Counted from the stretch's first letter, positions 9,470 through 17,380 are shown. The stretch: 31,767 nt of DNA from DAOOOU01 sp964435635 (GCA_964435635.1 CAYSZU010000008.1:1-31767), one strand, 5' to 3'. The notes: generated by a model from the letters alone, not told the origin. Numbers and translations are program-made.

Positions 9470-10044
9470 GTGAGAATAAGAAACCTTAAAAATGCGCCCG
9501 AAATATTAGAACAATGCTCATATCTAATAAAAAAGCCAAAGGATAATAAAGGTAATTAGGGCAGTTTATAATAACTATGGCGCAACAATATCCCCAATTC
9601 AATTTTATTGGTCTAGAAAAATATGATAGTATAATAGCGCGGGCAGCTACAAAAACGCAGGGTTTAGATTTACCTAATTTATACTTAATTAAAGCTGATG
9701 CTCTTGATCTTAAAGATATCTTTGCTCATGAAATCAATGGTTTATATTTGAACTTTTCTGATCCTTGGCCAAAGAAAAGGCATGCGCATCGTCGTCTAAC
9801 AAGCGAAAACTTTCTCCGAATATATGATGATATTTTTATCGGCCAACCTCTGATTATGCAAAAAACTGATAATGCTGATTTATTTGCTAATAGTATTATA
9901 TCTTTAAGTAATTACGGTTATGTTTTTGAGACAATATCTTTTGATTTAAAGAAATCTGAGCAGCCAAATATAATGACTGAGTATGAAGAAAAGTTTAGTC
10001 GAAGGGGCCAACCGATTTTTTATTTAAAAGCAACCAAAAAATAA
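9470..10044 (+). pseudogene. trmB: tRNA (guanine-N7)-methyltransferase TrmB, broken by deletion and frameshift
   Basis: The N-terminal piece starts at GTG 9470 after an AAAGGGG site, reads VRIRNLKNAPEILEQ and on to KPKDNKG, and stops at TAG 9557-9559. The rest is in another frame: from 9559 it reads GQFIITMAQQYPQFNFIGLEK, then NFSDPWPKKRH and near the C-terminus MTEYEEKF, all TrmB hallmarks. Against the family pattern (KG, about 20 residues including the SAM-binding E-x-G-x-G-K-G loop, then GQFI), only 5 bases remain where about 60 are expected. So about 55 bases are missing, which both shifts the frame and removes the SAM motif. The open frame from ATG 9577 (155 residues) therefore lacks the cofactor site and should not be active. 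Either a true pseudogene or an assembly error at a short aaaggt-like repeat. Confidence 0.85.
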
Positions 10045-10047
10045 CTA

Positions 10048-10076
10048 TTCTAATTTAAAATGGAAAATGATATAAT
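10048..10076 (+). promoter_or_regulatory. Extended -10 promoter for the lipoprotein gene
   Basis: TGATATAAT at 10068-10076 is a perfect extended -10 box; the -35 position at 17 bases is TTCTAA (10048-10053), weak. The ATG at 10098 has TAGGAG about 9 bases before it. Confidence 0.55.
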
Positions 10077-10097
10077 TATTAAGTTAGGAGTCAGACA

Positions 10098-10733
10098 ATG
10101 AAAAAAGTCATTTTGTTATTATTAGTTACTGTTTTGTTGGTTGGCTGTGCTCCATTACAAAAAAACAGTCTGGCAACAATTGTTAATAACAGTATTAAAA
10201 GTAAATTAAAGTTATATGATCAATATCGCAGCGGTTATAAATATTATCTTCCTAAAGGACTAACGATTAAGGCACAACGGGGATTTAATGAGGTGTTAAC
10301 AAACAATCGGGAAACTTATTATTTATATGTTGATGCTGTTAGTTATTATAATCGGGTTGTTATTGATTATGAAGTTGATCAAAAAGCATATTACTCCCAA
10401 GTGATTAATTATGAGGATAAATTTGGCTATTTAGTAATTAATCAATTAAACGAAAATAAATATATTATTGAAATCATGTATAATTATGCTAAAATAGAAG
10501 TGATAGTAGTAGAAAATGCTATCAAGCAGGCAACTGCTAACGCAATTAATATTTTATCTTCAGTTAAGTTTAACGATAGAATAATTGCTAATCAAATCGG
10601 TGATGATATTAATTTGTTTAATGAATCAGAATATAACATATTTGAAACAAATTCTTCAGATAGTATCTATTTATACTATATTGAAACAGATCAGTCTGAT
10701 GATAATGAGCGCGATGCTGATTTAATTGACTAA
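10098..10733 (+). CDS. Predicted lipoprotein of unknown function
   Basis: A 211-residue protein with a lipoprotein signal: MKK, a hydrophobic stretch, and lipobox LVGC (residues 14-17), so C17 would be lipidated and the protein held on the outer face of the membrane. The remainder is hydrophilic and Tyr-rich. It has a mixed beta/alpha look and no family I recognise. It ends in an acidic tail (DQSDDNERDAD). It has its own extended -10 promoter and lies 15 bases before the acidic protein gene, whose AAGGAG site follows its stop, so it may be first gene of that operon. The lipoprotein call is strong; the function is not known. Confidence 0.75.
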   Translation: MKKVILLLLVTVLLVGCAPLQKNSLATIVNNSIKSKLKLYDQYRSGYKYYLPKGLTIKAQRGFNEVLTNNRETYYLYVDAVSYYNRVVIDYEVDQKAYYSQVINYEDKFGYLVINQLNENKYIIEIMYNYAKIEVIVVENAIKQATANAINILSSVKFNDRIIANQIGDDINLFNESEYNIFETNSSDSIYLYYIETDQSDDNERDADLID

Positions 10734-10748
10734 TGAAGGAGAAACGTT

Positions 10749-11729
10749 ATGGGATTATTTAGTAAAATAAAAAATATATTATTTGATGAGGATGAAGAAA
10801 TCGATATTCCATCTTTCGCTAAAGACAAACAAAAAGATTATGCGGCTGATGATGATTTTGAAAAAGAAGAGAAAAAACGACTTGTCCCTTCTTTTAAATC
10901 AAAGTTAGATGATGACGATTTATATGATTCGGCTGATGAAGATGATGAAACAAAAGAGATTCCCACTTTAAAAAGCGAGTCTAGCAAATCACCATTTATC
11001 TCATTTGATGCCGATGAATTTGATAAAGTTAAGTTTAAAACAACGCGAACAACGAGTAATTTTAGTGTTGAAACTAAAAAAGATGGGACTAAAAAAGTGG
11101 ACTATAGTAAATACGAAATTAAAGAAGAGACTTCTAATAAGAAAAGTTTTAAAGCTTCACCAATAATTTCGCCAATTCATGGAATTATGGATAAAAATTA
11201 TGTTAAAGAAGATTTGCTGCCTAAATTTAAAGCAGCAGCAAAAAGAACAGATGATTGTCTTAATGTCGATTCGGTTCGCAATAAAGCTTTTGGAACTTTA
11301 GAAGAAGATATTGAAAGTACCATTGATGATATAAAACCAGAGAACAGTTATCTGGAAGTTAAACCAGATAAAACAATAGATGACTTATTGATGGAGTCAA
11401 TTGATAACGAAAATGATGAAGATATGGTTGAATCAGAAGAGGATTTTACTGAAGAAATAATTACGGAAGAGGAAACTCCTAATTCAATTGAAGATGCTAT
11501 TGCCGATGATACTTTCGAATATGAACTGGAAGAAACTGTTGAAGAACAAGAAGATTTAATCGAAAAAAGACTTGAGCAAACGAGCGCCCTAGAAATTCTT
11601 GATGAAATCGAAAAAGAGTTGGATTCAATTAAGGATAATAAACGAAAACTAGAAAACGACACTTTGGAGAATGATTTATTTGAGTTAATTGATTCAATGT
11701 ATGAAGAAAGAAAGGATGGGACAAGATAA
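10749..11729 (+). CDS. Acidic cytoplasmic protein of unknown function
   Basis: A 326-residue protein, very rich in Asp, Glu and Lys, with no signal peptide or membrane helix. Segments 12-70 and 190-270 are acidic and probably disordered. One hydrophobic, Pro-containing patch stands out at about 136-154 (ASPIISPIHGIMDKNYVKE), flanked by charged linkers, which looks like a short conserved binding motif. The C-terminus (about 278-325) looks like a coiled coil (EILDEIEKELDSIKDNKRK). It overlaps the YtxG-like gene by one base (TAATG), so the three genes 10749-12410 are surely one operon. This suggests a job at the membrane or in envelope stress with those partners (inference). I do not recognise the family; it could be a scaffold or adaptor. 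Confidence 0.7.
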   Translation: MGLFSKIKNILFDEDEEIDIPSFAKDKQKDYAADDDFEKEEKKRLVPSFKSKLDDDDLYDSADEDDETKEIPTLKSESSKSPFISFDADEFDKVKFKTTRTTSNFSVETKKDGTKKVDYSKYEIKEETSNKKSFKASPIISPIHGIMDKNYVKEDLLPKFKAAAKRTDDCLNVDSVRNKAFGTLEEDIESTIDDIKPENSYLEVKPDKTIDDLLMESIDNENDEDMVESEEDFTEEIITEEETPNSIEDAIADDTFEYELEETVEEQEDLIEKRLEQTSALEILDEIEKELDSIKDNKRKLENDTLENDLFELIDSMYEERKDGTR

Positions 11730-12004
11730 TGGTCGAAGTTTTACAAATAATTATTTATTTTCTATTGATAATCATCTTAATAGTGGGAATTATCTTAGGG
11801 ATTAGATCAATTAAGACAATTAGTAAAGTGGAAAAAGTAGTAGATGATGTTAATGATAAAGTACAAACTTTAAATGGGTTTTTCAATGTCATTGATTTTA
11901 CAACAGACAAAATTGTCTTATTAACCGATCGAGTAGTCGATTTAATAAGTAATTCTTTAAGTAAATTATTTAAAAAGAAAAAAAACGAAGAAAAGGAGAA
12001 ATAA
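11729..12004 (+). CDS. YtxG-like (DUF948-type) small membrane protein
   Basis: A 91-residue protein with one N-terminal membrane helix (about 5-25), then an amphipathic, probably coiled segment (VEKVVDDVNDKVQTLNGFF) and a Lys/Glu-rich tail. The layout matches DUF948 proteins such as B. subtilis YtxG, which are longer. The next gene is YtxH-like, and ytxG-ytxH adjacency is known from Bacillus general-stress operons, which supports the call. One-base overlap with the upstream gene and one base between its stop and the next ATG show tight co-translation. Function in the family is poorly known (envelope or general stress). Confidence 0.65.
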   Translation: MVEVLQIIIYFLLIIILIVGIILGIRSIKTISKVEKVVDDVNDKVQTLNGFFNVIDFTTDKIVLLTDRVVDLISNSLSKLFKKKKNEEKEK

Positions 12005-12005
12005 T

Positions 12006-12410
12006 ATGAAAAAACCAGGATTAGGAAAACTTGTTGTAGGAGCCGTTTTTGGAGCGACTTTAGGGGTGCTATTCGCACCACGAAAAGGGGTTGAAACAAG
12101 AAAACAACTAAAAATAAAAATGGACGAATTAATTGCTAAGGTTAAAGAAACCAATTTTGATGAAGCGAAAGATCTAGTTGAAGCGAAGATAAATGAGATT
12201 AAAGCCGATTTAAAAGATCTTGATAAAGAAAAAGTAGCTAAGATTGTTAAGGCGAAATCAAAAGTAGTTATGCAAAAAGCTGATGATTTAGTGCAATTAG
12301 CTATTAAAAAAGGAACTCCAGTAGTACAAAAGGCAGCTGAGGATGTTCGTTTAAAAACTGTTGAAGTTTTAAAAGACACAGTTGAAAAATTAGAAAAAAA
12401 AGCAAAATAA
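12006..12410 (+). CDS. YtxH-like general stress protein
   Basis: A 134-residue protein opening with the YtxH signature: a Gly-rich short hydrophobic segment (LGKLVVGAVFGATLGVLF, residues 6-23), then APRKGVETRK. A long Lys/Glu/Ala-rich amphipathic helix runs to the C-terminus. YtxH proteins are membrane-associated and stress-induced in B. subtilis; their molecular role is not known. It is the last gene of the operon, followed by a strong terminator. Confidence 0.8.
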   Translation: MKKPGLGKLVVGAVFGATLGVLFAPRKGVETRKQLKIKMDELIAKVKETNFDEAKDLVEAKINEIKADLKDLDKEKVAKIVKAKSKVVMQKADDLVQLAIKKGTPVVQKAAEDVRLKTVEVLKDTVEKLEKKAK

Positions 12411-12430
12411 TCTACCTTTAATGTTATCTA

Positions 12431-12458
12431 AAAACAGATAGTTTACTGTCTGTTTTTT
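12431..12458 (+). terminator. Rho-independent terminator after the ytxG/ytxH-like operon
   Basis: AAAACAGATAG (12431-12441) pairs with CTGTCTGTTTT (12446-12456) around loop TTTA, an 11 bp stem with one T-G wobble, and the T run continues to 12458. Confidence 0.88.
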
Positions 12459-12516
12459 ATTGCTTTAAGCCTAAACAGGTGTTATTATTAATATAAGAGT
12501 AGGAGTAATTTTAATT

Positions 12517-14478
12517 ATGTTTAGAACTTATAAAAACCACCAAAGCAAAGCTTTAAATATCGTTTTGCTTTTAGCAATAACTTTTTTTGTTAGTTTCATA
12601 AATGTCCGGGCCTTAACTTTAGAAGAATCTAAATTAGGTTATGCCATTGATAAATTAGCAACCGGTTCAATTAGTATCACCTATGAACGTGATATTGTTA
12701 CTTTTCCTAATAGTAATTATCAAGAATATGGTATTTCAATTACTTATGCCAATGTGCTTAGGACGCTAAGTGACGGTTCAGTATATAAATATTATAGTGG
12801 ATCTTTTAATACAACTTTAATGACTAACGGTGGGGCAACCGCGTTTATCTCATCACCAAACACACCGAATCCAATTTATGATGGCGATAGTTCAATTTTA
12901 TGGATTAAGGGTAGTGATGGAATAGTTAAAAAGTATGGCCTTACTTTAAGTTCTTCTTGTGAGCAATATATTAAATCGAATTCATCAAAGACAACAATCC
13001 AAGTTCATAAGTGTGGTAAATACAATTATTCTACTGGTAAGGTAGAATATGACAGTGCTATTTTAAATATTCAAGATACGATTGCTTGCTATGATGGCTA
13101 TGAAAGAACTTCTAGTCCAACTTTAATTAGTAATAATTGTCCTGATGTGGCTTCAAATTCATATGGGTTAAACTATCGTTTGTGTAGTCAAGTATATCAG
13201 TTTAGTTGTACTAAAAAGGGAACTGAGTCTGCTAAGTTAACAACTTTATCTTTATCAACTGGTACAATTAGTCCAAAGTTTAGTTCGTCAGTTTATTCGT
13301 ATACTGCAACAGTTGATGCTGAGACAGTAAATATTAATGCGGCCGTTAATTCAATGGGAACTTTTGTAACCGACTTCGGGGCGCGAACTGTTAATTTAAA
13401 TTATGGTTTAAATAGTATTTTGGTGAAGATTAAATCTTCATCAGGGAATATAACTACTTATTCAATTAAAATTACGAGGCCAGATAGTCGAAGTAATGTT
13501 AATACCTTAAGTGCAATTACTTCTTCAGTTGGGACCTTGACGCCAGCTTTTGACTCAACAATCCTAAATTATGATTTATATGTGCCAGAGGAAACAACAA
13601 GTGTGGCTATTAATGCGACAAGAACTGATCAAAACTCAATCTTCTTAGATGGTTTTGGTTCGCGTGAAGTTACTTTAACAGAAGCTTCAACAATGGTTTA
13701 TGTTAAAGTGATTAGTGCTTTAGGAACTTATAAGACTTATGCGATTGTTGTTAAAAAAGGTGATGTACCACCAGAAAACACGACTGATGCTTTATTAAAG
13801 AGTATCGAAGTAGGTGAAGAGTCATTAGCAGAATTTGCAGAGAATACTTATGAATATAATAAAACAGTGCCTTATGAAACATCTTTTGTAATTGTTAATG
13901 CTTATCCTAAAACCGAGGGTGATACGGTGGAAGTTAAAAACGTTGAAGAATTAGCAGTTGGGCCTAATATTATTGAAATTAAGGTAACAACCCCTAAAAA
14001 ATATGTTCGAACATATACTTTAAACATAATTAGAAAAGAACAAGATCTTAACGTTGAAAAAAATCCGGAAATAAAAGATATTAAAATTGCTGGTTATACA
14101 TTCAATTATGAACCAAATGAAACAGAATATGATCTTAAGTTAAAAAAAGGTGATACTTCCTTAAAAATTACGGTAACACCAGTTGGTAAGAAAAGTGTTG
14201 TAACAATTGAAGATAATAAAGATTTACGACTAGGCAGCAAGATAACGATTAATAGCGTAGCTGAAAATGGTGCAATTGCGACATATGAAATTAATATTAT
14301 TGGGGTTGAAAAAGGGACTAATATGGTTCTTGTAGTATTCCTTATTATCCTGATTGGCGGATTAATAGTATATGCTGTTTTAAGATTATTAGGATATAAA
14401 GTTTACTTTAACTTTAGTCTTATTGGTTCAATGTTTAGAAGCATTGGGCAGAAGATTAAAAATATCTTTGATCGATAA
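12517..14478 (+). CDS. Surface protein with four cadherin-like beta-sandwich repeats and C-terminal membrane anchor
   Basis: A 653-residue secreted, membrane-anchored protein. A signal peptide (hydrophobic core about 13-30) is followed by a Cys-containing N-terminal domain (about 33-235; Cys at 148, 166, 191, 208, 223 and 231). Four tandem repeats of about 80 residues follow at about 240-320, 328-413, 424-507 and 517-596. Each opens with an L-x-x-L/I-x-x-S/G element, has a Y-x-x-x-V core and ends TY-x-I-x-I, the pattern of the cadherin-like beta-sandwich family (Pfam Cadherin-like, PF12733). The two C-terminal repeats are more acidic and diverged. A membrane helix (603-624) and a short basic tail (VKK-like, cytoplasmic) end the protein; there is no LPxTG. 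The repeats act as spacers in adhesins or in cell-wall proteins of Firmicutes. Ligand unknown. Monocistronic, with its own long terminator hairpin. Confidence 0.78.
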   Translation: MFRTYKNHQSKALNIVLLLAITFFVSFINVRALTLEESKLGYAIDKLATGSISITYERDIVTFPNSNYQEYGISITYANVLRTLSDGSVYKYYSGSFNTTLMTNGGATAFISSPNTPNPIYDGDSSILWIKGSDGIVKKYGLTLSSSCEQYIKSNSSKTTIQVHKCGKYNYSTGKVEYDSAILNIQDTIACYDGYERTSSPTLISNNCPDVASNSYGLNYRLCSQVYQFSCTKKGTESAKLTTLSLSTGTISPKFSSSVYSYTATVDAETVNINAAVNSMGTFVTDFGARTVNLNYGLNSILVKIKSSSGNITTYSIKITRPDSRSNVNTLSAITSSVGTLTPAFDSTILNYDLYVPEETTSVAINATRTDQNSIFLDGFGSREVTLTEASTMVYVKVISALGTYKTYAIVVKKGDVPPENTTDALLKSIEVGEESLAEFAENTYEYNKTVPYETSFVIVNAYPKTEGDTVEVKNVEELAVGPNIIEIKVTTPKKYVRTYTLNIIRKEQDLNVEKNPEIKDIKIAGYTFNYEPNETEYDLKLKKGDTSLKITVTPVGKKSVVTIEDNKDLRLGSKITINSVAENGAIATYEINIIGVEKGTNMVLVVFLIILIGGLIVYAVLRLLGYKVYFNFSLIGSMFRSIGQKIKNIFDR

Positions 14479-14492
14479 AAGAATTTAATATT

Positions 14493-14550
14493 AAGAACAC
14501 TTTCTTTTTAAGAAGCAATTTATTATTTCTTAAGACGAAGTGTTCTTTTT
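14493..14550 (+). terminator. Long two-part terminator hairpin after the cadherin-like surface gene
   Basis: Outer stem AAGAACACTT (14493-14502) pairs with AAGTGTTCTT (14538-14547), followed by T. Inside it a second perfect stem TTAAGAA (14508-14514) pairs with TTCTTAA (14527-14533). The T tail is short (to 14550). Confidence 0.75.
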
Positions 14551-14581
14551 GCTAATTGTTTATTAGAAAGGGCTATAACAG

Positions 14582-14902
14582 ATGAGTAATGAGAAACTTT
14601 TCACCATGATTGACGAATCTTTCAATTGTTCCGTTTGTGGTCATCAGGTTGCTAAATTAGGCTATACAGCACGAGATCATTGTCCATCTTGTTTGCATTC
14701 TAAACATGTTGATATTAATCCTGGTGACCGCCAAGAAAAATGTCATGGAATATTAGTTCCAATTGCGATTGATAATGATAAAAAAGGCCAGTATAAGATT
14801 GTCTATCGTTGTGAAAAATGCGGCCAAAGTAAAAGAAATATTGTGGCTCAAGATGATAATATAGATTTAATAATAAAGATTATGGCAGAAACTAAAATAT
14901 AA
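14582..14902 (+). CDS. RNHCP-domain zinc-ribbon protein
   Basis: A 106-residue protein of the RNHCP family (Pfam PF12647), named for its core RNHCP motif. Here the motif reads RDHCPSCLHSKHVD (residues 31-44), with D in place of N. Cys pairs at 16/19, 34/37 and 77/80, plus Cys54, suggest two zinc sites. Also family-typical are the CHGILVPI element (54-61) and YRCEKCG. Small, cytoplasmic; a nucleic-acid-binding role is often assumed but not shown. AGAAAGGG lies before the ATG. Its stop is followed by a hairpin that serves the opposite strand. Confidence 0.85.
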   Translation: MSNEKLFTMIDESFNCSVCGHQVAKLGYTARDHCPSCLHSKHVDINPGDRQEKCHGILVPIAIDNDKKGQYKIVYRCEKCGQSKRNIVAQDDNIDLIIKIMAETKI

Positions 14903-14906
14903 CAAA

Positions 14907-14928
14907 GAAAAAACTTCAATAATGAAGT
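14907..14928 (-). terminator. Terminator of the leftward block
   Basis: ACTTCA (14913-14918) pairs with TGAAGT (14923-14928) around ATAA. The A run at 14908-14913 becomes a T run on the minus strand, so it ends transcripts from the right. It lacks a T tail on the plus strand. The stem starts right after the stop codon of the leftward EIIB-like gene. Confidence 0.65.
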
Positions 14929-15246
14929 CTAAAGAATTTCTTTGATATATTTTTTTAATTGGCGCGAGTTCTTGTTAAAAATAATCTTTAATTGATTATC
15001 TATCTCAACAACGCCTTTAGCACCTAACTTTTGAATTCCTTCTTTATCAGCGAGACTAATATCTTTTAAGATAACCTTTAAGCGCGACATACTACAATTT
15101 GCATTAACAATATTATCTTTGCCACCTAAATATTCAATCAGTTTATTAATATCCGTTCCAAAGTTCTTTCGATTAAGTTTTAGAACAACTAAGGAGATTA
15201 TTACTAAAGTAATAATTATTATTAAGTACTGGATTGATTGATTCAT
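14929..15246 (-). CDS. Membrane-anchored PTS EIIB-like domain protein
   Basis: One membrane helix (about 5-22 from the start chosen here) is joined to a domain like the glucose-type PTS EIIB fold: LIEYLGGKDNI, then NCSMSRLKV, KDIS, LGAKGVVEI and IIFNKNSRQL. In true EIIB the phosphorylated Cys sits three residues before Arg (C-x-T-R). Here the Cys (51) is four before Arg and the register position holds Ser, so phosphotransfer is doubtful. No EIIA or EIIC lies nearby. I choose ATG 15246 over ATG 15264 because AAAGGTGA (15258-15251) is well placed for it and a TATAAT-like -10 (15268-15263) overlaps the upstream ATG. Stand-alone TM-plus-EIIB proteins occur in Firmicutes and are unstudied; a sensory or regulatory role is a guess. 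Confidence 0.7.
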   Translation of the reverse strand: MNQSIQYLIIIITLVIISLVVLKLNRKNFGTDINKLIEYLGGKDNIVNANCSMSRLKVILKDISLADKEGIQKLGAKGVVEIDNQLKIIFNKNSRQLKKYIKEIL

Positions 15247-15314
15247 AATATCACCTTTATTCATTATACTATAAAATATTAAAAAACTAAATAGGAGATT
15301 AAAAATTAGAATAA

Positions 15315-16154
15315 TTACTGATTAGAATATAAACGATATAAATTAATTGATGGTTTATTAAGAAAGCGTAATTTAACCATACTTGTGCCAACACCACTAG
15401 AAACAAATAAGTCAGTTTTATTAATCCGATAATAGTTTTCATAATAATTTCTTGCTAATGGTGGAGTATATAAAACCCCGACGAAAGGAATTCTAATCTG
15501 CCCATTATGAGAATGACCCGAAAGGACTAAATCAACGCCATAAGGACTTATTATATCAACTGGGTCTGGTTCGTGAATTAAAACAATTCGATAAATGGGG
15601 TCGTCTTTTTCCAACATTTTATAGTCAGGAGAATCATTAATAGCGCTTGGAAAACCAATAATCTTAATTGGTTCATTAGCTAAGTAATATATTTCTTCTT
15701 CTTTATTACTTAGTATTTTAAAATGACTATTTTTTAAGATTTCCTTATATTTACTTGGTTTTTTATCATGATTACCAGCCACTGCATATTTAAAGTCACA
15801 ATTAATACTAGCTAATATTTTAGTTACTGTTTTAACTTCTTTAGCTGATAGAATAATGTTTTCATCAGCTAAATCACCAGTAAAAACAGCAATATCTGGT
15901 TTAAGATCATTAATTGTATCAACCATGCTTTGCAAAGCAACACTATCCGTTGTACTGCCATAATGAATATCAGAAAAATGAATTATTTTTAAACCATTCA
16001 TTTGCGGAGCAATCTTTTCGCTATTAATTGCATATTCTTTAACTATTAATCCTTTGGTTGCTAAAAAGCGAGCCCATAGAAGGGTTGTTCCGGTTAAGAC
16101 GAGACCAGTCATCAAAAATATTTTTAGCCAACGGCTAGGTTGTTTTTTTTCCAT
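15315..16154 (-). CDS. Membrane-anchored metallophosphoesterase, YkuE-like
   Basis: Calcineurin-like phosphoesterase of 279 residues with an N-terminal signal anchor (about 9-30), so the active domain is outside. Metal ligands are all visible: D62 and H64 (FSDIHYG), D94 (FTGDL), N128/H129 (AGNHD), H194 (LIHEPD), and H214/H216 (SGHSHNGQ). This set matches the YkuE / LpxG-like group, active on envelope-lipid phosphate esters in some members; substrate here unknown. AGGAAG precedes the ATG. Twelve bases separate it from the CPBP gene upstream, so it is the third gene of a leftward operon. Confidence 0.87.
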   Translation of the reverse strand: MEKKQPSRWLKIFLMTGLVLTGTTLLWARFLATKGLIVKEYAINSEKIAPQMNGLKIIHFSDIHYGSTTDSVALQSMVDTINDLKPDIAVFTGDLADENIILSAKEVKTVTKILASINCDFKYAVAGNHDKKPSKYKEILKNSHFKILSNKEEEIYYLANEPIKIIGFPSAINDSPDYKMLEKDDPIYRIVLIHEPDPVDIISPYGVDLVLSGHSHNGQIRIPFVGVLYTPPLARNYYENYYRINKTDLFVSSGVGTSMVKLRFLNKPSINLYRLYSNQ

Positions 16155-16166
16155 AATACTTCCTCA

Positions 16167-16877
16167 CTATATGTTATAAATAAAGATAATTGCTAAGGTC
16201 AAAGAATTATGCATAATATGCACTAAAATATTAGTGACAATATTATTCGTTTTAAAATACATATAACTAAAGGCAATACCTAATGTTCCATAAGGAATTA
16301 AATATAATAAGTCTTTAGCTGAAGTCATTGAAGTTACAACATGAATGCTACTAAATAATAAGCCGGTAAATAAAACAAATGGTAGCATTTTTTTAAAAGC
16401 CGGTTTGAAACTTTTTCGGAAGACCAATTCTTCAATAATTGGCCCGAAAATGATAATAGCTGGATAAGCAAAAAGGGGATATAAAGTTAAAAAATTACGA
16501 TTAGCTAACTCATTATTAGCAATTGTTCCTCCCGTAATAAAATAATTAATTACAAAATTAGTTATCACCATGGCGAATAAACCAAGAGCCCAAATGTTAA
16601 TTACAGTTTTTAATTGCTGGCGATGATTTTTCTTAAAGTCTATCATATCATTTTTTAAATCACGGCGATAAAGAAAAACAAAAATTGAAGTTGTTAAGAT
16701 TTGAATTAAGAGATAAATTAGACTTAGTAAAAAGTATTGATCATTCTTCGTCAGTTTACTAATCACACTTGCTAAAGGCGAGCTGATAAGAATTGGCAAA
16801 ATAAAATATAAACCGACAATACCCCAGCCGGTAAAAAAGCTTTTTATTTGGTTATAAAAATCATTCTTATTTGTCAT
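16167..16877 (-). CDS. CPBP family intramembrane metalloprotease
   Basis: A 236-residue polytopic protein of the CAAX-protease / bacteriocin-processing (CPBP, Abi) family. It has the three motifs: EELVFR (E149, E150, R154), FSSIH with H179, and HIMHN with H220 and N224. About seven hydrophobic segments. Such proteases cut within or near the membrane and are linked to bacteriocin self-immunity or peptide maturation; the target here is not known. Its ATG overlaps the TGA stop of the thioredoxin-like gene by four bases (ATGA), so the two are translationally coupled. Confidence 0.85.
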   Translation of the reverse strand: MTNKNDFYNQIKSFFTGWGIVGLYFILPILISSPLASVISKLTKNDQYFLLSLIYLLIQILTTSIFVFLYRRDLKNDMIDFKKNHRQQLKTVINIWALGLFAMVITNFVINYFITGGTIANNELANRNFLTLYPLFAYPAIIIFGPIIEELVFRKSFKPAFKKMLPFVLFTGLLFSSIHVVTSMTSAKDLLYLIPYGTLGIAFSYMYFKTNNIVTNILVHIMHNSLTLAIIFIYNI

Positions 16878-17329
16878 TTAATATACCCCATTGTTTGTAA
16901 GCGGCTAATAATTTTATCTTTTCTAACAGCTCCATTGATGCGATTTAAACTACTAGTTTCTTCACCTTTTTTAAAAAAGACGGTAGTTGGCGTTCCCTCA
17001 ATGATAAAGAAGGTTTGTAAATAACTCTTTTCATCAATGGTTAATTTCGAAGTATTCATTTTATAAGCTTTAATATTATATTCGGTCATTACAGTTTCAA
17101 AAACTGGCATATAACTTTCGCAATAATGACAACCATCAGCGTATAAGACTAAGATAAAATCATCTTTAGCAGTCGTTTTTGTTTTAAACTCAGACCCGCT
17201 CATTTCAAGGAGACTTGCCTTAGTAACATCATCTTTATTTCTATTTAATATAGTAAAAGTAATGATTGTCCCGATTATAGCGAGACAAAATAAAACTGCT
17301 AATAAATATTTCTTATGATTTTTTTTCAT
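16874..17329 (-). CDS. Membrane-anchored thioredoxin-like protein
   Basis: A 151-residue protein with one N-terminal membrane helix (about 8-28) and an external thioredoxin fold. Active site CHYC (C67, C70) in YADGCHYCESYMPV, and cis-Pro P114 in GTPTTVFF. The family includes bacteriocin-transport accessory proteins and disulfide oxidoreductases of Gram-positives. Location outside the cell and divergent transcription from a cluster of Cys-rich surface proteins make a role in their disulfides plausible (inference). It is the only gene here with a TGA stop, inside the ATGA overlap with the CPBP gene. It has a good promoter of its own. Confidence 0.83.
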   Translation of the reverse strand: MKKNHKKYLLAVLFCLAIIGTIITFTILNRNKDDVTKASLLEMSGSEFKTKTTAKDDFILVLYADGCHYCESYMPVFETVMTEYNIKAYKMNTSKLTIDEKSYLQTFFIIEGTPTTVFFKKGEETSSLNRINGAVRKDKIISRLQTMGYIK

Positions 17330-17344
17330 ATCTTCACCATTAAC

Positions 17345-17373
17345 AATATATCATACCTAGGTGCATCTGACAA
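17345..17373 (-). promoter_or_regulatory. Promoter of the thioredoxin-like/CPBP/phosphoesterase operon
   Basis: Read on the minus strand: -35 TTGTCA (17373-17368), 17-base spacer, then -10 TATATT (17350-17345) preceded by TG at the extended position. GGTGAAG then lies just before the ATG at 17329. A strong sigma-A-like promoter. Confidence 0.75.
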
Positions 17374-17380
17374 TTTTTTC

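Noticed and set aside
9577..10044. A complete 155-residue methyltransferase
   Set aside because: Sequence before its ATG still reads as TrmB (GQFIIT), and the SAM-binding loop is missing, so this is the back half of a broken gene.
11348..12379. Antisense open frames opposite the acidic and YtxG/YtxH-like genes
   Set aside because: Ser/Phe-rich shadows of Glu/Lys-rich codons on the other strand, with no signals of their own.
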